A DNA stretch of 64,000 bases, taken from assembly GCA_902779845.1 (NCBI GenBank), contig CACZCZ010000004.1, positions 124,001 through 188,000 of the forward strand, in the 5' to 3' direction. This document shows positions 48,556 to 57,603 of this stretch, piece after piece. The position numbers and the translations under genes were made by a program. The DNA is from an uncultured Bacteroidales bacterium (lineage in GTDB: Bacteria > Bacteroidota > Bacteroidia > Bacteroidales > Bacteroidaceae). Below the pieces are notes generated by a model. The model was not told the origin of the DNA. It saw nothing but the letters and a program-made list of their open reading frames with translations, and searched no databases. How positions within the stretch are numbered: the first letter of the stretch is position 1; each line of letters begins with the position of its first letter.

Positions 48556-50402
48556 AAAAGATATATACACTCCTCACAGCCTTCGTGGTAACAATTGCCA
48601 TGTGGGCACAGACGCTAAACGTGCAGGTTGACAATGTGACTTATCAGTTCCCCGCATCCCAGACGGGTGAGATGACCTACCAGGATGGTTCTACGTTGAC
48701 CATTCAGAATAAGACATTCAACATCAGCGACATCACCAGCATGAGCATTGATCAGACATCAGTGACAGACAACCTTGTTGACATCGTTTACAATGGCTCT
48801 TCGGCAACGGTGACGGTTGCCGGTAACGTTGCGCCGTATGTCACAGCAACCATCAATGGCGCTCATGTCACCATCGTACAAAGCAATACGGAAGCCGTGG
48901 ATGACGACGAGATTACCTATCAGCTGAGTGGCAGCACCACGGATGGTTCCTTCTCTTTAGGCGGCTCTTATAAATGTACTGTGTCTTTGGCAGGTCTCAC
49001 ACTGACCAATCCCAACGACGCTGCCATCACGATCACAAACTCCAAGCGCATTCAACTGGCAGCCAAGAAAGAAACTGTCAACACGTTGACAGATGGTTCC
49101 AATGGTTCGCAGAAAGCCTGTATCTACAGCAAGGGGCAGTTACAACTTCAAGGCAATGGAACCTTGAATGTTGTTGGAAAGACGAATCATGCCATTAAGA
49201 GTGCTTCGTATGTCTCCATAAAAAACCTCGTGTTGAACATCACTTCGGCTGTAGGCGATGGCATCAATTGCGAAGAGTATATGCGGATGCGAAGCGGCAC
49301 CGTAACCATTAGCGGCGTTGGCGATGACGGCATCCAGTGTGATTTGGATGGGACCTCTTCCACAGGCGAGACTGAAGAGCATGAGGATGAAGACAGTGGC
49401 AACGTTTATCTTGAAGGCGGAAGCTTAAAGATAACAACGACAGCCGCTGCTTCGAAGGGCGTAAAAGCCGATGGCGACTTGAAAATCACCGATGGCACCA
49501 TCAATATCACCACTTCTGGTGCTGGCACTTACGATGCTACAGACCGAGATGCGAAAGGCTGCAGCGGTTTGAATGCCGATGGCAATATGGCCATCAGCGG
49601 TGGTACATTGACGCTGAAATCAACAGGTTCCGGCGGTAAGTGCATCAAGGTCGATGGCAAGCTGGATATCACGGGCGGCAACATCACAGCCACGACAACA
49701 GGTGGTACCTACTCTTACAGTTCAAGCAAGGCACAGCCAAAAGCCATCAAGAGCGACGGTAACATGACGATTAGTGGTGGCAGCATCACCGCCACATCCA
49801 ACAGTCACGAGGCTATTGAAACCAAAGGCACGCTAACCATCACTGACGGCACCGTGTATGCGCTCAGCTCTTCGGACGATGCCATCAATTCCGCCAGCCA
49901 CATGTACCTGAAGGGCGGCACCGTTACAGGTGTCTCCAACGGCAACGACGGCATCGACAGCAATGGCAACATGTACATCTCTGGCGGCACCGTTCTCGCC
50001 TGTGGCGCAGGACAGCCTGAGTGTGGTCTTGACGCAGCCGAGCGCTACTATCTTTACATCACGGGCGGCACCGTTCTTGGCATTGGCGGCGGCAACAACA
50101 GCGTCACTGCTACTACTAGCTCGCAATGCGTGCTAAGTGCAACGGGCAGTACCACTGCAGGAACTGCTGTCAGCGTGAAGAGTGGTACTACTTCTTTGGC
50201 CTCCTTCACTGTTCCAACAGGTTACTCTCCATCATCTGGTGGCGGTGGTCCTGGCGGTCCTGGTGGCAAAAGGCCTGGCGAGGGTGGAAGCTTCAGCTAT
50301 CTGCTGAGTTGTCCCAGCCTGACTTCTGGCACGAGCTACACCGTGACCATAGGTTCCTCTTCATCTTCATGTAAAGCATCAACAAGCTATTCAGGCAGAT
50401 GA
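48552..50402 (+). CDS. secreted beta-helix protein, DUF4353/Cthe_2159-like carbohydrate-binding
   Basis: 616 residues with a signal peptide (MKKIYTLLTAFVVTIAMWAQ). From about 110 to 560 runs a long parallel beta-helix of short repeats such as MTISGGSITATSNSHEA, LTITDGTVYALSS and MYISGGTVLACG. This is the pattern of the Cthe_2159 family, whose founding member binds acidic plant polysaccharides. The linker SSGGGGPGGPGGKRPGEGG precedes a last small beta domain. Acidic residues (VDDDEI; EEHEDEDSG near 275) may bind calcium. It is translationally coupled to the sensor kinase downstream (ATGA), so it may be the sensed or controlled product of that system. Confidence 0.8.
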   Translation: MKKIYTLLTAFVVTIAMWAQTLNVQVDNVTYQFPASQTGEMTYQDGSTLTIQNKTFNISDITSMSIDQTSVTDNLVDIVYNGSSATVTVAGNVAPYVTATINGAHVTIVQSNTEAVDDDEITYQLSGSTTDGSFSLGGSYKCTVSLAGLTLTNPNDAAITITNSKRIQLAAKKETVNTLTDGSNGSQKACIYSKGQLQLQGNGTLNVVGKTNHAIKSASYVSIKNLVLNITSAVGDGINCEEYMRMRSGTVTISGVGDDGIQCDLDGTSSTGETEEHEDEDSGNVYLEGGSLKITTTAAASKGVKADGDLKITDGTINITTSGAGTYDATDRDAKGCSGLNADGNMAISGGTLTLKSTGSGGKCIKVDGKLDITGGNITATTTGGTYSYSSSKAQPKAIKSDGNMTISGGSITATSNSHEAIETKGTLTITDGTVYALSSSDDAINSASHMYLKGGTVTGVSNGNDGIDSNGNMYISGGTVLACGAGQPECGLDAAERYYLYITGGTVLGIGGGNNSVTATTSSQCVLSATGSTTAGTAVSVKSGTTSLASFTVPTGYSPSSGGGGPGGPGGKRPGEGGSFSYLLSCPSLTSGTSYTVTIGSSSSSCKASTSYSGR

Positions 50403-51469
50403 AACAGTCACGGCAAGAAAACATCATCTACTTAGCAGTGTGGAGCTTGCTTTTTGCGGCTCCACTGCTGAGTATGTATGTCCGTAGTGTCGGTGATGCA
50501 GGCTTTATGTTCAGCTGGCACGATGCTTTCGTCGTGTGGCGGCATTTTGCACTCTATCTGATTTTGTTCCTGGTCCATAATTTCTTGTTAGCCCCATTGC
50601 TGGTGTATCAACACAGGCGTACAGCCTACGTCGCTGTTGTCTTCAGTTTGCTTGTTGCCTTTACGTTGTACCAATGCAATACTCGTCCTGATCGTCGCGG
50701 CCACAAGCCGGATTGCGAGCGCGTGGAGCGCCATCGTCCACAGCTTGATAATCCACCTCCGCCACCGCCTATCGTGGGAGAACACGACATCATGGCAATT
50801 GTCATTCTGATTCTCATCTTTGGTGCCAACCTTGGCATCAAAGGGTATTTCCGTACACGCGACGACCAGAAGCGGCTGGCAGAATTGGAGAAGGAGAATT
50901 TGGAACAGCAACTCGAGTACTTGCGCTATCAGATCAATCCGCACTTCTTCATGAACACGCTCAACAACATCCACGCCTTGGTGGATATAGACCCTGAGCA
51001 GGCTAAGGACACCATCCTGGAACTGTCCAAGATGATGCGATTCGTTCTATATGAGGGCAACAGACAAAGTGTGCCACTCTCGCGTGAGCTTGATTTCATT
51101 CAGCACTATGTCTCGCTGATGCAGTTGCGCTATACGGAAAAGGTGAAGATCACCCTCACGATTCCATCCCAAGTTCCCGACCGTCATGTACCGCCATTGA
51201 TCCTGATCACCTTCATCGAGAATGCCTTCAAACATGGCATCAGCTATCAAAGCACATCATTTATTGAGATCGTAGTAGTGGCCAAGGATGGTCATCTCCG
51301 TTTCGTCTGCCGCAACTCCAAGACAGAAAATCCCAACCCAGAGAAGGGTGGTGTTGGTCTTGCCAATGTCCGTAAGCGCCTGTATCTTCTATTTGGTCAC
51401 CGCTATACCCTCAACATCCAGGACACCCCCAACGAGTACGAGGTGGAGCTAACGCTTCCTCTTCTATAA
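50399..51469 (+). CDS. LytS/YehU-type sensor histidine kinase
   Basis: 356 residues: four hydrophobic segments in 1-155 (for example HFALYLILFLVHNFLLAPLL and IMAIVILILIFGANLGI), with a proline-rich loop NPPPPPPIVG between the third and fourth. A short coiled coil (RLAELEKENLEQQLEYLRYQ) leads into the His_kinase domain, with the phosphate-accepting His182 in INPHFFMNTLNNIHALV. The ATP-binding domain follows (ITFIENAFKHGI; GVGLANVRKRL). It has no separate sensor domain outside the membrane. Its partner is the LytTR regulator 30 bases downstream. Confidence 0.9.
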   Translation: MKQSRQENIIYLAVWSLLFAAPLLSMYVRSVGDAGFMFSWHDAFVVWRHFALYLILFLVHNFLLAPLLVYQHRRTAYVAVVFSLLVAFTLYQCNTRPDRRGHKPDCERVERHRPQLDNPPPPPPIVGEHDIMAIVILILIFGANLGIKGYFRTRDDQKRLAELEKENLEQQLEYLRYQINPHFFMNTLNNIHALVDIDPEQAKDTILELSKMMRFVLYEGNRQSVPLSRELDFIQHYVSLMQLRYTEKVKITLTIPSQVPDRHVPPLILITFIENAFKHGISYQSTSFIEIVVVAKDGHLRFVCRNSKTENPNPEKGGVGLANVRKRLYLLFGHRYTLNIQDTPNEYEVELTLPLL

Positions 51470-51499
51470 TAATGTAAATCTATTCCATCACACTTCCCT

Positions 51500-52219
51500 A
51501 TGATACGTTGTCTTGCCATTGATGATGAGCCGCTAGCGCTGAAGCAACTTGTGGCTTATATTCAGAAAGTTCCGTTCCTTGAACTTGCGGCCCAGTGCCA
51601 GAGTGCTGTCGAAGCACGTGCCTTCTTGGAACACGATTGTGTGGATGCCATCTTTTGTGACATCAATATGCCTGACCTCAATGGCATGGATTTCGTGAAG
51701 TCATTGGCCGTAGCGCCTTTTGTTGTCTTTACTACAGCCTATTCGGAATATGCTGTCGAGGGCTTTCGGGTGAATGCCGTTGACTATCTGCTGAAGCCCT
51801 TTGGTCTGCAGGACTTCCAACGTGCAGCACAACGCTTATTGGAGCGGGTAGATGGTGCTCGCGCGGCCGACGAGAAGCCAGCGCCCCAAGTGGAGACACT
51901 CTTTCTAAAGTCGGACCATCGTATCATCAATGTGAACGTTCCAGATATTCGCTACGTTGAAGCCATGAGCGAGTATCTGAAGGTGTTTCTTGATGGCCAG
52001 CCCAAGCCCATCATCACGCTGCTGTCCATGAAAAAGATGGAGGAGTATCTGCCCAACTACTTCATGCGCATCCACCGTTCCTACATTGTCAATCTCACCA
52101 AGATCCAAGAGGTTACCAAGAACCGCGTGACCCTTGATTCAGATACTGACATACCCATTGGCGACCTCTACAAGGAGGCCTTTCAGGAGTATCTGGACAC
52201 GAAGTTCTTGGGGCGGTAA
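51500..52219 (+). CDS. LytTR-family response regulator
   Basis: 239 residues: receiver domain (1-120) with the acidic pair in AIDDEP, phospho-acceptor Asp54 in FCDINMPDLNG, TTAYSEYA and the Lys of LKPF. It is followed by a LytTR DNA-binding domain (about 135-235; FLKSDHRIINVNVPDIRYVE, FMRIHRSYIVNLTKIQEV). With the kinase upstream it forms a complete two-component system, and the beta-helix operon is the most likely target. A bidirectional hairpin ends the unit. Confidence 0.92.
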   Translation: MIRCLAIDDEPLALKQLVAYIQKVPFLELAAQCQSAVEARAFLEHDCVDAIFCDINMPDLNGMDFVKSLAVAPFVVFTTAYSEYAVEGFRVNAVDYLLKPFGLQDFQRAAQRLLERVDGARAADEKPAPQVETLFLKSDHRIINVNVPDIRYVEAMSEYLKVFLDGQPKPIITLLSMKKMEEYLPNYFMRIHRSYIVNLTKIQEVTKNRVTLDSDTDIPIGDLYKEAFQEYLDTKFLGR

Positions 52220-52237
52220 CGCTATAGGCACTTGCTC

Positions 52238-52252
52238 TGGCCTTTCGGGCCA
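52238..52252. terminator. small hairpin TGGCC/GGCCA
   Basis: A 5-bp GC-rich stem 19 bases after the regulator stop. Weak by itself; the stronger hairpin lies 22 bases further. Confidence 0.35.
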
Positions 52253-52273
52253 AAATGACATTCAGTCATATCT

Positions 52274-52295
52274 AAAATGGGCTTTTGCCCATTTT
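52274..52295. terminator. bidirectional terminator
   Basis: AAAATGGGC and GCCCATTTT form a perfect 9-bp stem around TTTT, with A and T tracts at both ends. It separates the LytR-like gene and dedA, which converge. Confidence 0.8.
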
Positions 52296-52320
52296 ACTCT
52301 CCTAACCGCCATTTACGAAT

Positions 52321-52947
52321 TTATTGCTTACCTTTTCTTGACTTGAAGATGAGGTAGGCGATGAGCCCTATGAAGAGGGCTACCATGCCGAGACCAATTT
52401 CATGGCTGTATTTCTCGACCGTCTCCAACAGCTCATCCTCTGGGATGTAACTTTGCAACCTGTAACCGATTACAGCCAAGATGATGTTCCAGACTCCTGC
52501 GCCGATGGTGGTGTATAGCAAGAATCGTAGGTAGGGCATTCTGGCCAGTCCTGCAGGAAGACTGATGAGATGTCGGATGCCGGGCACGAGACGACCAATG
52601 AGGGTGCCGACAGCACCGTGCTCGTTGAAATAATCCTCGGTCTTCTGTATCTTCTTGTCGTTGAGCAGACAGAGATGCCCGAGATGACTGTTGGCAAAAG
52701 AATAGATGATGGGGCGTCCCAGAAAGCGTGCAACAATGTAGTTGATGGTGGCGCCGATGTTGGCTCCAATGGTGGCAAACAGCACAATCAGAATGACATT
52801 CAGCTCGCCATCGTCAGCCGCTTTGTAGGCAGCAGGAGCCACCACAAGTTCGCTGGGCACCGGCACAACGGTGCTCTCCAGGGTCATCAGCAGTGTTATC
52901 GTCCAGTAGTTGAGATGGTCACCAAACCAAGCTATGAGTGAAGACAT
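52321..52947 (-). CDS. dedA: DedA-family membrane protein
   Basis: 208 residues with about five hydrophobic segments. The family motifs are present: ESTVVPVPSELVVAPA near 24-39, and FYF-type region then RLVPGIRHLISLPAGLARMP near 115-134. DedA proteins sit in the inner membrane; some move lipid carriers or phospholipids across it. The gene ends at the bidirectional terminator and is probably cotranscribed with the glycosyltransferase upstream (gap of 40 bases containing TTTTACGA repeats). Confidence 0.88.
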   Translation of the reverse strand: MSSLIAWFGDHLNYWTITLLMTLESTVVPVPSELVVAPAAYKAADDGELNVILIVLFATIGANIGATINYIVARFLGRPIIYSFANSHLGHLCLLNDKKIQKTEDYFNEHGAVGTLIGRLVPGIRHLISLPAGLARMPYLRFLLYTTIGAGVWNIILAVIGYRLQSYIPEDELLETVEKYSHEIGLGMVALFIGLIAYLIFKSRKGKQ

Positions 52948-52987
52948 TGTTTAATTTTACGATTTTACGATTTGACAATTTGCAGAT

Positions 52988-54223
52988 TCAGACGAATTTC
53001 TTGCGGAATTCTTTATTCGAGGAGAAGCGCCGTGCAAGATGTGCCAGGAGGTTCTGCAACGGCAGCTGAAGCTCCAAGGGTATCAATGTGAGGTAGTAGC
53101 TACGACAGCCTAAGGCACGTGTGGTAGCACGTAAGCTGGAAATCTTCGTGATGGTGTAGGTCGCCAGCAGGATTGTCAGTACGACAGCGAGCACAATGAG
53201 ATAAACCATCACATCGGATTCCTGGTGCGTGAAGAGAAGCACAAGACTCACCAGCAGCGGCAGCACCATTGCGAAGACAACGAGCCAAGGCATCAGCTGG
53301 TGCCACGTCTGAACACATCTGTAGATGAATGTGTGGCGCTGGTGGCGGCGCGTCTCAGCATAGAACACACGACGCTTGGCCCACAGACTTCCAGAGTTGA
53401 TCATGTCCTGCACCACCATGGCCGAGGGCAACACCAGCAATGCCGTGTTGGAGGGCGTGGATGTGTGATTAACCAGGAGCTCTGCCGCACCGGCTTTCAG
53501 CCCCTGTGCATCTGCGAAGCCACCTTTCTCGAAGAAGTAGCTCTTGCGGAAGGCGATGTTACAGTCGTCGGCGCGCACGGCAGCATGACCGTTGAGCACA
53601 TGGCGGCTTCCTTCCATGGTGTACCACAGCCGATAGAACCCCATCTTGTAGTCGAGCCATGTCGAACGCTGCTCGTCGAAGCGAGCCATCCCCAGCACCA
53701 TGTCGGGCTGTTTCAGCCGTGGGCTCTGAATCCCTTGCTTGGGATGAATGATGGTTTCGCCGATGCGTGTGAGCCAGTGTGGGGAGATGGGTTCACAGTC
53801 AGGGCGTGTCATCACCACCCAATCATATGCCGCTGCCCTGAAGCCGAGTGTCAAGGCCAAGCGCTGCACGCTGATGTCACGAGCTGACGAGGGCGTGTGC
53901 GTATGACGCAGATAGGCATATTGCAACTCCAATCGCTCCAGCACGTCCTTGGTCTCATCCGTGGAAGCCATGTCGATGACGATGACTTCGAAGCGGGCGT
54001 AGTCCTGATTCAGGATGACAGGCAAATGGCGTCGCAGGGCCGGTGCCTGGTTATGGGCTGCGATGACGACGGTCAGCGGTGGCAAGTCCTCTTCGACAGC
54101 ATCCAACTTTTTGTCAATTTTCTGGAGGCTGCGTCCCAGCTGACCATATTGGTAGGCAGGGATGATGGCCAATATCCAGATGAGTAGGGCAGTGATCAGA
54201 AGTATCTTCAGCAGCAACAGCAT
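52988..54223 (-). CDS. membrane glycosyltransferase family 2
   Basis: 411 residues with an N-terminal membrane helix (LLLLKILLITALLIWILAII), a GT2 domain (LTVVIAAHNQAPALRRHLPV near 50-69; VIDMASTDETKDV; MTRPDCEPISPHW near 138-150 in place of the DxD site; a QxxRW-like region is not evident) and two or three C-terminal helices (LMPWLVVFAMVLPLLVSLVL). The TRPDCEP variant leaves the metal site doubtful. It stands between dedA and lysA and has no partner genes nearby. Confidence 0.8.
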   Translation of the reverse strand: MLLLLKILLITALLIWILAIIPAYQYGQLGRSLQKIDKKLDAVEEDLPPLTVVIAAHNQAPALRRHLPVILNQDYARFEVIVIDMASTDETKDVLERLELQYAYLRHTHTPSSARDISVQRLALTLGFRAAAYDWVVMTRPDCEPISPHWLTRIGETIIHPKQGIQSPRLKQPDMVLGMARFDEQRSTWLDYKMGFYRLWYTMEGSRHVLNGHAAVRADDCNIAFRKSYFFEKGGFADAQGLKAGAAELLVNHTSTPSNTALLVLPSAMVVQDMINSGSLWAKRRVFYAETRRHQRHTFIYRCVQTWHQLMPWLVVFAMVLPLLVSLVLLFTHQESDVMVYLIVLAVVLTILLATYTITKISSLRATTRALGCRSYYLTLIPLELQLPLQNLLAHLARRFSSNKEFRKKFV

Positions 54224-54248
54224 CGGTGGGTTTACAGTTTTATTTGAG

Positions 54249-55406
54249 TTAAATCGTCTTTACGTTGGGCAGCGAGCGGCAGTTGTAGCACGAAGCCATG
54301 GTCTCGCCATAGGCTCCGGCAGAGCGCAGCACCAGCAGGTCGCCACGATGTGTCTCGGGCAGTTCCAGATCCTTAGCGAAGACATCAGAGGACTCGCAGA
54401 TGGGGCCCACGACATCATAGACAACGGTGTCTTTGGTCGTTGCCGTGCAGTTCTCAATCTTGTGGTGAGCACCATAGAGGGCGGGGCGGATGAGGTCCGT
54501 GAAGCCGGCATCCACGATGACGAACTGCTTCTGCTTGCCATGCTTCACATAGAGCACGCGCGTCAGCAGCGAACCCATCTGTCCGACCATGGCACGTCCT
54601 AGCTCGAAGTGGAGCTGCTGACCTTCACGCAGACGCAGACCCTGCTTGAAGGTGTCAAAGTATGCACGGAAGTTGGGGATGGGGTGTGCATCGGGCTCGT
54701 CATAGTCGATGCCCAGTCCGCCGCCGACATTGATGTTCGGCACACGGATGCCCTCAGAATCTAAGATGTCCTGCAGTTCATTCACACGCGAGCAGAGCGC
54801 CACGAAGTCATCCATCACCAGCAGTTGCGAACCGATGTGGAAGTGCAGCCCGGTGAAGGTGATGAGCGGCATCGTCTCTGTCTTGCGGATGACCATCACC
54901 ATGTCCTCCATGTCAATGCCGAATTTGTTCTCAGCCTTGCCGGTAGTGATGTGAGCGTGTGTGTGAGCGCCCACATTGGGATTGATGCGGAAGCTGACAC
55001 GGGCGGTTTTGTTCATCGCCGTTGCCAGCTCATTGATGACTTCCAGCTCTTCGGTGCTCTCCACATTGAACATTCCGATGCCCTGTTCCAGCGCCAGCTG
55101 AATCTCCCAGTCCGCTTTTCCCACGCCGGCGAAGGCGATGTCCTCGGCTTTGAAGCCAGCACGCAATGCTGCCTCTATCTCTCCGCCGCTGACACAGTCG
55201 GCTCCGAAGCCGGCCGCAGCGATGGCCTGCAGGATGGCGGGGTTGGCGTTGGCCTTGACGGCGTAATGAACGTGATAGTTGTCGTGTCCTGCTGTCTCAC
55301 CTTGGATGGCAGCCAGTGTGTCAGCCAGCAGCTTCATGTCATAGAGATAACATGGCGTCTGGATGTCTTTAAGTTGTGTGATATTGATGTTCATGAGGCG
55401 TGTCAT
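54249..55406 (-). CDS. lysA: diaminopimelate decarboxylase
   Basis: The last step to lysine: decarboxylates meso-diaminopimelate with PLP. 385 residues. The PLP lysine lies in HYAVKANANPAIL near 46-59; HFHIGSQL near 185-192, NVGGGLGIDY near 222-231 and the C-terminal CESSDVFA and GAYG motifs are present. The start at 55406 is preferred because it overlaps the lysC stop by four bases (ATGA); an alternative Met lies at 55394. Confidence 0.95.
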   Translation of the reverse strand: MTRLMNINITQLKDIQTPCYLYDMKLLADTLAAIQGETAGHDNYHVHYAVKANANPAILQAIAAAGFGADCVSGGEIEAALRAGFKAEDIAFAGVGKADWEIQLALEQGIGMFNVESTEELEVINELATAMNKTARVSFRINPNVGAHTHAHITTGKAENKFGIDMEDMVMVIRKTETMPLITFTGLHFHIGSQLLVMDDFVALCSRVNELQDILDSEGIRVPNINVGGGLGIDYDEPDAHPIPNFRAYFDTFKQGLRLREGQQLHFELGRAMVGQMGSLLTRVLYVKHGKQKQFVIVDAGFTDLIRPALYGAHHKIENCTATTKDTVVYDVVGPICESSDVFAKDLELPETHRGDLLVLRSAGAYGETMASCYNCRSLPNVKTI

Positions 55407-56746
55407 ACATCGCGGCGCACGTGGCCGTCATATTGGAACAGAGTTTGTTGCAGCGCCTGCAGCGTGCGCTTCTTGTCGGCCTGAGCGACCACGAAAGAGA
55501 TGTTGTGTGCCGATCCGCCGTAGCTGATCATTCTCACCGGAATCTGCTTCAGGGCATCCATCGTCAGCGTCTCGAAGCCGATGTTCTGACTGGTGAGGTC
55601 GCCAACGACACACACGATGCACATGTCCTTATCCACGGTGACAGTGCCGTACTTCTTCAGTTCGTCCACGATATTGCTCAGTTGTGCCTGATTGTCGATG
55701 GTTACGCTGACGCCTACCTCCGAGGTGGCAATCATGTCGATACTGGTCTTGTAGGTCTCGAAGATTTCAAACACCTTGCGCAGGAAACCGTGAGCCAGCA
55801 GCATTCTTGAACTCTGGATGCCGATGCAGATGATGTTGTCCTTGGCCGCAACAGCCTTGATTGTTCCACGGTGCATCTTGTTGTTGATGATGGTGCCGGG
55901 GGCTGTCGGGTCCATGGTGTTCAGCAGTCTCACGGGTACGCCGGCGAACTTCGCGGGCTGTATGCAGGTGGGGTGCAGGATTTTGGCACCGAAGTAGGCC
56001 AGCTCGGCAGCCTCCTCGAAGTAGAGCTGTCGCACGGGCTCCGTACCTTCCACAAAGCGTGGGTCGTTGTTGTGCATGCCGTCGATGTCGGTCCAAATTT
56101 GGATCTCTTCGGCTTCGATGGCAGCGCCCAGCAAACAAGCCGTATAGTCCGATCCGCCACGCAGCAGGTTGTCAATCTCGCCGTAAGCATTGCGGCAGAT
56201 GAAGCCCTGCGTGATATAGATGTGGTAGTCGGGGTTGGCCGCCAGCTGCTCCTGTGTCTTTTCGCGGATGTAGTTGAAGTCCGGCTCCGCATTCTTGTCG
56301 GTGCGTACCATGTCCAATGCCGAAAGCAGCACGGTGTTGATGCCCTGTTCCAGCAGGTAGTTGGTGACCATGTTTGTCGAGATGATTTCACCCTGTGCAA
56401 GGATGACCTTCTCCTCGAACGATGTGAACAGCGTCTTGCTGAACGAGCGCAGATAGCTGAACTCCTTGCGCAGGAACTCTGCGGTCTTTTCGCGCCATTC
56501 ATCGGTGGTATAGAGCTCGTTGATATGCTCCATATATTTCAGCTCCAGCCGATTGATGACATCGTGAGCCCCTTCGGGGTTCTTCTTGTAGAGATAGTCG
56601 GCAATCTCCACGAGGGTGTTGGTAGTACCGCTCATGGCTGATAGAACAACGATTTTAGCTTCTTTGTCGTCCGTGATGAGCTTGCAAACCTCTTTCATGC
56701 GCTGGGCACTGCCTACGCTGGTGCCGCCGAATTTCATGACTTTCAT
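55403..56746 (-). CDS. lysC: aspartate kinase
   Basis: Phosphorylates aspartate at the entry to lysine, threonine and methionine synthesis. 447 residues with KFGGTSVGSAQRMKEV at the start, LRGGSDYTACLLGAAI near 195-210, TDIDGMHNNDPR near 218-229 and two ACT domains (about 300-447) that usually bind the inhibitory amino acid. It is monofunctional, without a homoserine dehydrogenase part. Coupled to lysA. I saw no riboswitch in the 40 bases upstream. Confidence 0.95.
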   Translation of the reverse strand: MKVMKFGGTSVGSAQRMKEVCKLITDDKEAKIVVLSAMSGTTNTLVEIADYLYKKNPEGAHDVINRLELKYMEHINELYTTDEWREKTAEFLRKEFSYLRSFSKTLFTSFEEKVILAQGEIISTNMVTNYLLEQGINTVLLSALDMVRTDKNAEPDFNYIREKTQEQLAANPDYHIYITQGFICRNAYGEIDNLLRGGSDYTACLLGAAIEAEEIQIWTDIDGMHNNDPRFVEGTEPVRQLYFEEAAELAYFGAKILHPTCIQPAKFAGVPVRLLNTMDPTAPGTIINNKMHRGTIKAVAAKDNIICIGIQSSRMLLAHGFLRKVFEIFETYKTSIDMIATSEVGVSVTIDNQAQLSNIVDELKKYGTVTVDKDMCIVCVVGDLTSQNIGFETLTMDALKQIPVRMISYGGSAHNISFVVAQADKKRTLQALQQTLFQYDGHVRRDV

Positions 56747-56786
56747 GCTTCTTCTATTTTATGTTTTCTATGATTTCTTAACTACA

Positions 56787-57530
56787 TTATTTCTCTTCCT
56801 CCTGTTCCGCCACAGTGGCAACGGGGATGTCAGCATCTTCGTTGGCCTTGCCGCCTGCGAGCTGTTCTGCGGAGGATTCCATCAGTCGGTGGTCCTTGCA
56901 TTCATACACCCTGCCGGGGAACATGCTGACGAGGGCATTGTTGTGTGTGGCCATGATGACTGCCGTGCCCTGTTCTGACAATTCATGCAGGAGCTTTGTT
57001 GTGCGAATGCCGGACTCCTCGTCCTGATTACCCGTTGCCTCGTCAGCCAGTATCAGCTTCGGAGAGTTCAGGATGGCACGTGCGATGCACACGCGCTGTT
57101 GCTCGCCACCCGACAACTCATGGGGCATACTCTCCAACTTGTCAGCGAGCCCCACCGTATTCAGCACCTGACTGATGCGGTCGGCACGCTCTGCGCGCAC
57201 TTTCCATCCGGTGGCACGGAGCACAAAGTCCAGGTTCTCGCGTACGTTGCGGTCGGGTAGCAGGCGGAAATCCTGGAACACGATACCCAGCTCTCTGCGC
57301 AGGGCCGGGATATGACTTCGCTTGATGCGGCGCATGTCGCGTCCCAGCACCTCGGCTTCGCCCGTCAGGATGTCCAGCTCGCCGTAGATGCTCTTCAGCA
57401 ACGATGTCTTGCCGCTGCCCACGATGCCCGTGAGATAGACGAACTCACCTTCCTGAACATTGAAGTTCACGTTGTAGAGGATGAGGTTGTCATCGCGCTG
57501 GATGTCAACATCTTTATACTCGATAATCAT
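56787..57530 (-). CDS. ftsE: cell-division ABC ATPase FtsE
   Basis: 247 residues: Walker A GIVGSGKTS near 36-44, Q-loop FQDFRLLPDRNVRENL, signature LSGGEQQRVCIARAIL near 139-154, Walker B KLILADEATGN and the His loop ATHNN. FtsE with FtsX links the division ring to septal cell-wall hydrolases. The acidic tail of about 25 residues (KANEDADIPVATVAEQEEEK) is longer than in E. coli. No ftsX is next to it; the neighbours are lysC and hisIE. The ABC call is sure, FtsE is likely from IPALRRELGIVFQDFRLL. Confidence 0.85.
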   Translation of the reverse strand: MIIEYKDVDIQRDDNLILYNVNFNVQEGEFVYLTGIVGSGKTSLLKSIYGELDILTGEAEVLGRDMRRIKRSHIPALRRELGIVFQDFRLLPDRNVRENLDFVLRATGWKVRAERADRISQVLNTVGLADKLESMPHELSGGEQQRVCIARAILNSPKLILADEATGNQDEESGIRTTKLLHELSEQGTAVIMATHNNALVSMFPGRVYECKDHRLMESSAEQLAGGKANEDADIPVATVAEQEEEK

Positions 57531-57540
57531 GTTTATAAGA

Positions 57541-57600
57541 AAAGTTCAATAGTTCAAATGGTTCAAGAGTTTCAGTCTCTAAATCCTTAAATCTTTAAAT
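57541..57600. repeat. TTCAA/TTTAAAT-type intergenic low-complexity repeat
   Basis: The short interval between ftsE and hisIE consists of imperfect copies of GTTCAA and CTTAAATCTTTAAAT. It is of the kind found in many intergenic gaps of this window. Confidence 0.5.
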
Positions 57601-57603
57601 CCC

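Noticed and set aside
55871..56641. 256-residue plus-strand frame opposite lysC
   Set aside because: Antisense shadow of a complete aspartate kinase.
56747..56786. Lysine riboswitch upstream of lysC
   Set aside because: Only about 40 AT-rich bases separate ftsE and lysC, too few for the aptamer, and no pairing pattern was seen.
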